From positions 1 through 19,091 of the forward strand of contig JAFAMS010000059.1 of NCBI GenBank assembly GCA_019233165.1: a stretch of 19,091 nucleotides of DNA. Reading direction: 5' to 3'. Made by a program: the position numbers and the translations under genes. The notes below the pieces were generated by a model. The model had not been told where the DNA came from, did no database searches, and saw nothing but the letters and a program-made list of their open reading frames with translations. The DNA is from Vulcanimicrobiota bacterium (GTDB lineage Bacteria; Vulcanimicrobiota; Vulcanimicrobiia; Vulcanimicrobiales; Vulcanimicrobiaceae). Positions 14,043 through 19,091 of the stretch are shown one piece after another. Within the stretch, counting starts at the first letter, position 1. Each line of letters starts with the position of its first letter.

Positions 14043-16571
14043 TCAGGCTACGACGCTGAGGAGCTTGTCCGGGACGTAGTGGTGTTTGCGCAAAGGCTTT
14101 CCGCCGAGGTGCGCCTTCACGTTGGGGTCCGCCAGCGCGAGCTCGAGCGCGCGCGCCTCTCCCAGCCCTGGTTCGGCCGCGATCCGAGCGCGGATCTTGC
14201 CGTTGACCTGGACGACGAGCGTGATCGTGTCGACGGCGAGCGCCGCGGGCTCGACCTCGAGCCAGCGCTCGAGGTGGACCGAGCGTTCCTGCCCCTGACG
14301 CCGCCAAAGCTCTTCGGCGATGTGCGGGGCGAACGGTGCGAGCAGAATCGGCATCGCATGCACCGCATAGAGGATCGCGGGATCGCCGGCGAGGCCATCG
14401 CGCAGCGCTTCCGAGAGAACGTTGATGAGCTTGTCGAGCTCGGCGATCGTCGTGTTGTAGTGAAATCTCCGCGTCAGTGTCTCGTCGCTCCCCGAGCGCA
14501 ACGCTGCGTGGACCTGTCGGACGACTTCGCGTTGCAGCTTCCCTCGCGTCTCCGGGAGCCGGTCGAGCGGAATTGCGCCGGCCGGCACGCCGAGCGGCTC
14601 GCACGCGCGCCAAACGCGCGCGAGGAATCGGACGCGGCCGGCGATCCCGGTCTCGGTCCATTCCATCGTGTCTTCCGGCGGCGCGGCGAAGAGCAAGAAC
14701 AACCGCATTGCGTCGACGCCGTGGCGTTCGACGGTCTCGTCTATGCCGACGACGTTCCCGCGGCTCTTGCTCATCTTCTCGTGCCCTTCGCCGAGGACCA
14801 TCCCTTGATTGAACAGGCGCGTGAACGGCTCGTCGTCCGGCGGGTTTCCGCCTTTTCCTTCGATCCAGCCCATATCGACGAAGAACTTGTAGAAGAACCG
14901 CGAGTACATCAAGTGCAGCACGGCGTGCTCGGCGCCGCCGATATACTGGTCGACGGGAAGCCACGGTGAAACGAGCTTCGGATCCCACGGCGCGCGCTCG
15001 TTGCGGGGGTCGATGTAGCGCACGTAGTACCACGATGATTCGAAGAACGTATCCATCGTGTCGCTCTCTCGCCGCGCCGGACCACCGCATTTCGGGCACG
15101 TCGTCTGCATGAACTCGTCGTCGCGTGCGAGCGGCGAGCCTTCGCCGGTGATCGGAACGTCGGGCGGAAGCAACACGGGGAGCCGATCGTCCGGGACGGC
15201 GACTTCGCCGTGCTGTGGACAGTAGACGATCGGGATCGGCGTCCCCCAATAGCGCTGCCGCGAGATCAGCCAATCGCGGAAGCGGTAATTGACCGTCGCC
15301 TCGCCGACGCCGAGCTCGATCATCCGCTCGGTGATCTTCTTCCGTCCCTGGGGTGCGGGCAAGCCGCTGAACTCGGCGCTGTTCACGAGCCGGCCTTCGT
15401 CGTCGTCGACGAGGTACGCGCGATCGCGCGGCGCCTCGCTCCCGTCGGCCGGCTCGACGACCCAGACGATCGGCAATCCCATTTGGGTTGCGAACTCGAA
15501 GTCGCGCTGGTCGTGCGCGGGGACGCCCATCACCGCGCCGGTTCCGTACTCGGCGAGGACGTAATTGGCGACGAGGATCGGGACGCGGGCGCCGGTCAGC
15601 GGATGGATCGCGTCGGCGCCGATCGCCAGGCCTTGCTTTTCCATCAAGCTCGTACGCTCGAGCTCCGATTTGCTCTTGAGCGATTGGGCGAACGCTTCGA
15701 CCTGCGTTCGGCGGGCGGGATGCGCGTCGAGGATCTTCGCAACCAGCGGATGCTCGGGCGCGAGGACGACGAACGTGACGCCGTAGACGGTGTCGACGCG
15801 CGTCGTGTAGACGCCGATCCGGTCGGCGAGACCGTCGATCCCGAACGAGAACGTGCAGCCTTCGCTGCGGCCGATCCAGTTGTGCTGCATCAGCTTGATG
15901 CGCTCGGGCCAGCCCGCGAGGCGCGGCATGCTGGCGAGCAGACGATCGGCGTAGCTCGTGATCTTCAAGAACCACTGCGAGAGCAATCGGCGCTCGACCG
16001 GATTCTCGCAACGCCAGCACAGACCGTCGATGACCTGCTCGTTCGCAAGCACGGTCTGGTCGACCGGGCACCAGTTGACCGGCGCCTCGCGTTTGTACGC
16101 GAGCCCTTTCTCGTACAGGCGCAAGAACAGCCATTGGTTCCAGCGGTAGTATCCGGGATCGCAGGTCGCCAACTCGCGCGACCAATCGTAGCCGGTTCCC
16201 ATCAAGCGGATCTGCCGTTGCATGTTGGCGATGTTGCTCTGCGTCCACTCGCCGGGCGGGATTCCGCGCTGGATCGCAGCGTTCTCGGCGGGCAAGCCGA
16301 ACGCGTCCCAGCCCATCGGGTGCAGCACGTTGTAGCCGTGCATCCGCATCAGCCGCGCGACCGCGTCGCCGAGCGTGTAATTCTTCGCGTGTCCGACGTG
16401 CAGATCGCCCGACGGATACGGGAGCATCTCGAGAACGTAGTACGGGGGACGCGGGTCGTCGAGACGCGTTGCGTAGAGGCGCGCTTCCTCCCAGCGTCGC
16501 TGCCACGCGCGCTCGATCGTGCGAAAATCGTAGGCCTGCGGTTGAACCGCGGCCGAGTGCTCGAGGGCCAT
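14043..16571 (-). CDS. leuS: Leucyl-tRNA synthetase
   Basis: An 842-residue class I synthetase that charges tRNA-Leu in the cytoplasm. The ATP site motifs are HVGH (58-61) and KMSKS (599-603). The editing (CP1) domain shows TTRVDT (256-261) and GVPAHDQRDFEFA with the conserved Asp that recognises mischarged amino acids. A zinc-type Cys pair occurs in TCPKCGG. The C-terminal domain ends with VVQVNGKIRAR and a KHHYVPDKLLS tail. Between GMVLGEGHE and KMSKS there is no room for the leucine-specific insertion of E. coli; bacteria such as Bacillus also have the short form. ATG 16571 follows a purine-rich AAGAGAGAG. The open frame further upstream runs antisense to comEA and is not coding. Divergent from comEA with 66 bases between. 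Confidence 0.97.
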   Translation of the reverse strand: MALEHSAAVQPQAYDFRTIERAWQRRWEEARLYATRLDDPRPPYYVLEMLPYPSGDLHVGHAKNYTLGDAVARLMRMHGYNVLHPMGWDAFGLPAENAAIQRGIPPGEWTQSNIANMQRQIRLMGTGYDWSRELATCDPGYYRWNQWLFLRLYEKGLAYKREAPVNWCPVDQTVLANEQVIDGLCWRCENPVERRLLSQWFLKITSYADRLLASMPRLAGWPERIKLMQHNWIGRSEGCTFSFGIDGLADRIGVYTTRVDTVYGVTFVVLAPEHPLVAKILDAHPARRTQVEAFAQSLKSKSELERTSLMEKQGLAIGADAIHPLTGARVPILVANYVLAEYGTGAVMGVPAHDQRDFEFATQMGLPIVWVVEPADGSEAPRDRAYLVDDDEGRLVNSAEFSGLPAPQGRKKITERMIELGVGEATVNYRFRDWLISRQRYWGTPIPIVYCPQHGEVAVPDDRLPVLLPPDVPITGEGSPLARDDEFMQTTCPKCGGPARRESDTMDTFFESSWYYVRYIDPRNERAPWDPKLVSPWLPVDQYIGGAEHAVLHLMYSRFFYKFFVDMGWIEGKGGNPPDDEPFTRLFNQGMVLGEGHEKMSKSRGNVVGIDETVERHGVDAMRLFLLFAAPPEDTMEWTETGIAGRVRFLARVWRACEPLGVPAGAIPLDRLPETRGKLQREVVRQVHAALRSGSDETLTRRFHYNTTIAELDKLINVLSEALRDGLAGDPAILYAVHAMPILLAPFAPHIAEELWRRQGQERSVHLERWLEVEPAALAVDTITLVVQVNGKIRARIAAEPGLGEARALELALADPNVKAHLGGKPLRKHHYVPDKLLSVVA

Positions 16572-16637
16572 CGACTCTCTCTTGGCGCGGACGCGCGCCT
16601 GCCCTTGCCGCCTGCCGCCGCGTCGTGAACGGACGGC

Positions 16638-17027
16638 ATGACCGCCGTGCGTACCCTCGTCACCGCCGTCGTCGCGATCGGAGTCCTCGCCGCGGCCGCG
16701 ACGTTCCGTCCGCCGCGCGCCGAACCCGCGCTCAAACCGTCGCTTCCACAGGCGCCCGAGCCCACCGTCCGGTCCCACGCCGCGCACCGGCACAGCCGCA
16801 AGCCTCACCGCGTTCGCCATCTCGAACCGGTGGCGCGCATCGACGTGAATGCGGCCGACGCAGCGGCATTCGCGCGCGTCCCGGGCATCGGCGGACAACT
16901 CGCCGCCCGTATCGTCGCCTTTCGCAAGATTGCCGGCCGCTTCGAATCGCTCGAGGAGCTCACCGACGTCGACGGGATCTCGCCGCGCCGCCTCGACGCG
17001 CTTTCGCGCTATCTGATCGTGCGCTAG
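16638..17027 (+). CDS. comEA: ComEA-like helix-hairpin-helix DNA-binding protein
   Basis: A 129-residue protein. An N-terminal hydrophobic segment (about residues 4-22) would anchor or export it. A basic, His- and Pro-rich linker (24-64) follows, then the ComEA double helix-hairpin-helix: RIDVNAADAAAFARVPGIGG, AARIVAFR, then FESLEELTDVDGI and a terminal helix ending LSRYLIV. ComEA proteins bind incoming double-stranded DNA in the periplasm during natural transformation and act with the ComEC channel, which is not in this window. Some short HhH proteins of this type are not competence proteins, so the symbol is a family label. The ATG is preceded by a GGACGG. Divergent from leuS; the acyl-CoA ligase follows 31 bases after its stop. 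Confidence 0.85.
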   Translation: MTAVRTLVTAVVAIGVLAAAATFRPPRAEPALKPSLPQAPEPTVRSHAAHRHSRKPHRVRHLEPVARIDVNAADAAAFARVPGIGGQLAARIVAFRKIAGRFESLEELTDVDGISPRRLDALSRYLIVR

Positions 17028-17058
17028 GGGAGGCGCTCTCCGAGAAGAAACCGGGCCT

Positions 17059-18837
17059 ATGCCTACTCTTCCCGCGTTCTTCCGCGAAGCGCTCGCCGAG
17101 CCGAGGCCGAACGCGTTTGCCGATCGCGTCGACGGCGTCTGGAGATCGCTCGGGAGCGCCGAGATGCTCGAACGCGCGGACGATCTCGTCGTCGCGTTGC
17201 GCGAGATTCAAGGGCTCGAGCCGGGCGACCGCGTCGCGATCATCGCCGAGAATTCGGTCGACTGGCTCGCCGTGGACTTTGCGATCTTGGGAGCCGGGCT
17301 CGTCGTCGTCCCGATCTTCGCGACCCAAGCGTTCGATCAAGTGAGCTACATTCTCGGCCACAGCGAGGCGAAGCTCATCTTCGCCGATCGCGAGAGTCTG
17401 ATCGAGCGCCTGCGCGCCGAGATCCCGGGCGTCGCGCCGATCGTAGCGATGAAGGGCCGCGGGGTCGGGACGCTCTCGGAGTTCGAAGGCGCCGGACGCG
17501 ACCGTCGCAAGGTCGCGAATATCGATGCGCGCGCGTACGCGGAGAGCATCGATCCGAACGCGATGGCGGTCTTGATCTACACGTCCGGAACGACCGGGTC
17601 GCCGAAAGGCGTGATGCTCTCGCACGAAAACATCACCGCGAACGTCACCGCGTCGTTCAGCTATGGCTTCGGCGAAATCCGCCAAGGCGAGCCGGTCCTC
17701 TCGCTTCTCCCCTTCTCGCACATCTACGAGCACCACATCGTCTACGGCTACCTCCTGGCGCGCGTCTCCGTGTACGTGTGCCACGCGGCCGACGAGCTGC
17801 TTGCCGACCTGCGGGACGTCCGGCCGGTCTTCATGACCGCCGTCCCCCGGATTTTCGAACGCGTCCTCGCCGGGATCGTGACGATGGCGAAGAACGAAGG
17901 CGGGCTCAAAGCGCGGCTCGTTCCGTGGGCGCTGCGCGTCGGTCGCGACTACATGCGCGCCGTTCACCTCGGTCCACCGCCGTCGCTCGGGCTGCGCACG
18001 CAGTTCGCGCTCGCGCACACGCTCGTGTTGCGCAAGTTGCGGCCGCTCTTAGGGCTCGACCGATTGCGATTCTTCTGCAGCGGGAGCGCGCCGCTGCACC
18101 TCGACATCTCCTACACGCTGCTCGCCGCCGATATCGAGATCCTCGAAGGCTACGGTCCGACCGAGTGCTCTCCGGTCGTCACCGAGAACCGTCACGACAT
18201 CAACCACATCGGCACGGTTGGAAAGCCGCTGCCGAATCTCGACCTGCGGATCGCCGAGGACGGCGAGATCCTCGTACGCGGGCCGAACGTGATGCTCGGA
18301 TACTACCGCGATCCCGAAGCGACCGCCGCCGCGCTCCAAGACGGCTGGTACCACACCGGCGACATCGGCGAGATCGACGCCGAAGGCTACGTGCGGATCA
18401 CCGACCGTAAGAAGGAAGTCTTCAAGACCTCGACCGGCAAGTTCGTCGCGCCGTCGCGCGTCGAGGCCGCGATCAAGCGTTCGATCTACATCAGCCAAGC
18501 AATCGTCGTCGGGAACGGCCGCTCGCACCCTGCCGCGCTGATCGCGCCGAATTGGGAGCTCGTCCGAAAAGAGCTCGGCATCCAGGACGGCGTCGCGTCC
18601 GACGCGATGGCGAAGCGCGAAGACGTTTGCGCCTTCGTCGTTTCGGAAGTCGTCTCGCATACTGCCGACCTCGCGAAGTTCGAGCAGATCCGGCACGTCG
18701 CGCTCCTCCCCCGCGACCTGACCATCGAGGACGGCGAGCTCAGCCCGACGCTCAAGGTCCGGCGCCGCATCGTCGAGCACCGCTACGCCGAGCTGATCGA
18801 CCAGGCGTACGGAGACCCGCTAACGGCCCCGGCGTAA
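17059..18837 (+). CDS. Long-chain fatty acid-CoA ligase (AMP-forming, FadD15-like)
   Basis: A 592-residue adenylate-forming enzyme that activates a fatty acid with ATP to an acyl-AMP and then an acyl-CoA. Motifs: the phosphate loop YTSGTTGSPKG (174-184), SLLPFSHIYE, FFCSGSAPL, YGPTE (365-369), the YHTGDIGEID hinge and ITDRKKEVFKTSTGKFVAP with the catalytic Lys near the C-domain. The length and the KTSTGKFVAP form match the long-chain/FadD15 branch, not short-chain acetyl-CoA synthetases. No signal peptide; probably cytoplasmic or membrane-associated. The chosen ATG has only a weak ribosome site. It may be cotranscribed with comEA but shares no clear function with it. There is no sign that it belongs to the hyu locus 6 kb away. 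Confidence 0.93.
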   Translation: MPTLPAFFREALAEPRPNAFADRVDGVWRSLGSAEMLERADDLVVALREIQGLEPGDRVAIIAENSVDWLAVDFAILGAGLVVVPIFATQAFDQVSYILGHSEAKLIFADRESLIERLRAEIPGVAPIVAMKGRGVGTLSEFEGAGRDRRKVANIDARAYAESIDPNAMAVLIYTSGTTGSPKGVMLSHENITANVTASFSYGFGEIRQGEPVLSLLPFSHIYEHHIVYGYLLARVSVYVCHAADELLADLRDVRPVFMTAVPRIFERVLAGIVTMAKNEGGLKARLVPWALRVGRDYMRAVHLGPPPSLGLRTQFALAHTLVLRKLRPLLGLDRLRFFCSGSAPLHLDISYTLLAADIEILEGYGPTECSPVVTENRHDINHIGTVGKPLPNLDLRIAEDGEILVRGPNVMLGYYRDPEATAAALQDGWYHTGDIGEIDAEGYVRITDRKKEVFKTSTGKFVAPSRVEAAIKRSIYISQAIVVGNGRSHPAALIAPNWELVRKELGIQDGVASDAMAKREDVCAFVVSEVVSHTADLAKFEQIRHVALLPRDLTIEDGELSPTLKVRRRIVEHRYAELIDQAYGDPLTAPA

Positions 18838-18850
18838 GCCCCCCGGCCGG

Positions 18851-18866
18851 ACCCCTTGACGGGGGT
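18851..18866 (+). terminator. Short hairpin after the acyl-CoA ligase, overlapping the next promoter
   Basis: ACCCC and GGGGT form a five-pair stem with the loop TTGACG. There is no T run, so termination would be weak at best. The loop is the -35 candidate of the PadR promoter, so the stem may simply be coincidence. Confidence 0.2.
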
Positions 18867-18884
18867 TGATAAAAGTATCATTAT
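18856..18884 (+). promoter_or_regulatory. Candidate PadR promoter with overlapping palindromic operator
   Basis: TTGACG (18856-18861) and CATTAT (18879-18884) have the ideal 17-base spacing of a sigma-70-type promoter. TATCAT (18876-18881) is a better -10 by sequence but leaves only 14 bases. A perfect inverted repeat TGATA-AAAG-TATCA (18867-18880) sits in the spacer and touches the -10. The stretch is strikingly AT-rich for this window. A regulator bound there would block RNA polymerase, as expected for an autoregulated PadR gene. A start point near 18891 would leave a leader of about five bases. Confidence 0.6.
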
Positions 18885-18895
18885 CTAGTTCCGAC

Positions 18896-19091
18896 ATGGC
18901 ACCACTGAAGACCAAGGCCGACGACGTCCTTCGGGGCCCGGCCAAGAGCAAGACCGTTTTTCCGGTCTTGATCCTCCATTTTCTCGAGCAGGGACCGGAC
19001 CACGGCTACGGGTTGATGCAGCGGATCGACGCGCTCTGCGCCGGTTTTCTGGCGGTCAACACGAACACGATCTACCCCCTGCTGCGCCGTC
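18896..19091 (+). CDS. PadR family transcriptional regulator (3' end outside window)
   Basis: The first 65 residues of a PadR-type winged-helix regulator are visible; the frame is open to the window edge. Seen are a Lys-rich N-terminal stretch, then ILHFLEQGPDHGYGLMQRID, where the Gly-Pro-x-His-Gly-Tyr signature is typical of PadR, followed by the recognition region ending NTNTIYPLLRR, which matches the family pattern of a Thr-x-Tyr-Pro-x-Leu turn. PadR proteins often repress themselves and a neighbouring efflux or detoxification operon, which here would lie downstream. No ribosome site precedes the ATG, which fits a near-leaderless transcript from the promoter just upstream. Confidence 0.88.
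   Translation, partial: MAPLKTKADDVLRGPAKSKTVFPVLILHFLEQGPDHGYGLMQRIDALCAGFLAVNTNTIYPLLRR

Noticed and set aside
13555..16506. A 983-codon open frame on the minus strand across leuS and beyond
   Set aside because: It is a shifted frame of leuS and the small gene, with Arg/Ala-rich low-complexity translation; leuS itself has all synthetase motifs.
15210..16628. A 472-codon plus-strand open frame opposite leuS
   Set aside because: Antisense shadow from high GC codon positions; rich in Arg, Asp and Val with no motif.
1..19091. tRNA or rRNA genes, insertion sequences, CRISPR arrays and integrase attachment sites
   Set aside because: None seen: no transposase or integrase motif, no regularly spaced repeats and no tRNA-like stretch. 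Frequent CGATCG words reflect codon use, not a repeat.

Overview
This is a gene-dense, GC-rich bacterial chromosome segment. It has 17 protein-coding genes on both strands, no RNA genes, no insertion sequences and no CRISPR. Genes overlap by 1-8 bases or sit a few bases apart, and GTG, TTG and probably CTG starts are used. Leucyl-tRNA synthetase, ComEA and a fatty acyl-CoA ligase give a bacterial, free-living, probably soil-type profile. An uncultured high-GC lineage such as Eremiobacterota/Vulcanimicrobiota (WPS-2) would fit, but that is a guess from style and not shown by the sequence.

Layout. (1) 2-2037 (+): the 3' part of an FUSC-type membrane protein, overlapping an O-methyltransferase gene. 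(2) 2054-5232 (+): an AtuA/DUF1446 protein, a DUF4387 protein and two NitT/TauT-type ABC permeases. (3) 10672-5197 (-): a tightly overlapping operon of a GntR/HutC regulator, hydantoinase/oxoprolinase subunits B and A, and an HpcH/HpaI-type aldolase. (4) 10730-13577 (+), divergent from the regulator: two tandem 81% identical periplasmic binding proteins and the ABC ATPase. (5) 13961-13581 (-): an orphan 126-residue protein with a perfect ribosome binding site. (6) leuS (-), divergent from comEA (+), then a long-chain acyl-CoA ligase (+). (7) From 18896 (+): the start of a PadR-type regulator behind an AT-rich promoter containing a palindrome.

Regions 2-4 (about 11.5 kb) read as one accessory catabolic locus. 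A NitT-type importer (2 binding proteins, 2 permeases, 1 ATPase) would bring in an unknown small molecule. The ATP-using HyuA/HyuB pair, the AtuA/DUF4387 pair and a pyruvate-type aldolase would process it. The regulator probably acts from a HutC-type operator, TGTCTATACA, in the 57-bp divergent gap. The substrate cannot be read from the sequence. This combination is the best candidate here for an undescribed system. Other points of note are a probable CTG start for the first permease, one Tat and one non-Tat signal on otherwise matching binding proteins, and active-site substitutions in the aldolase.
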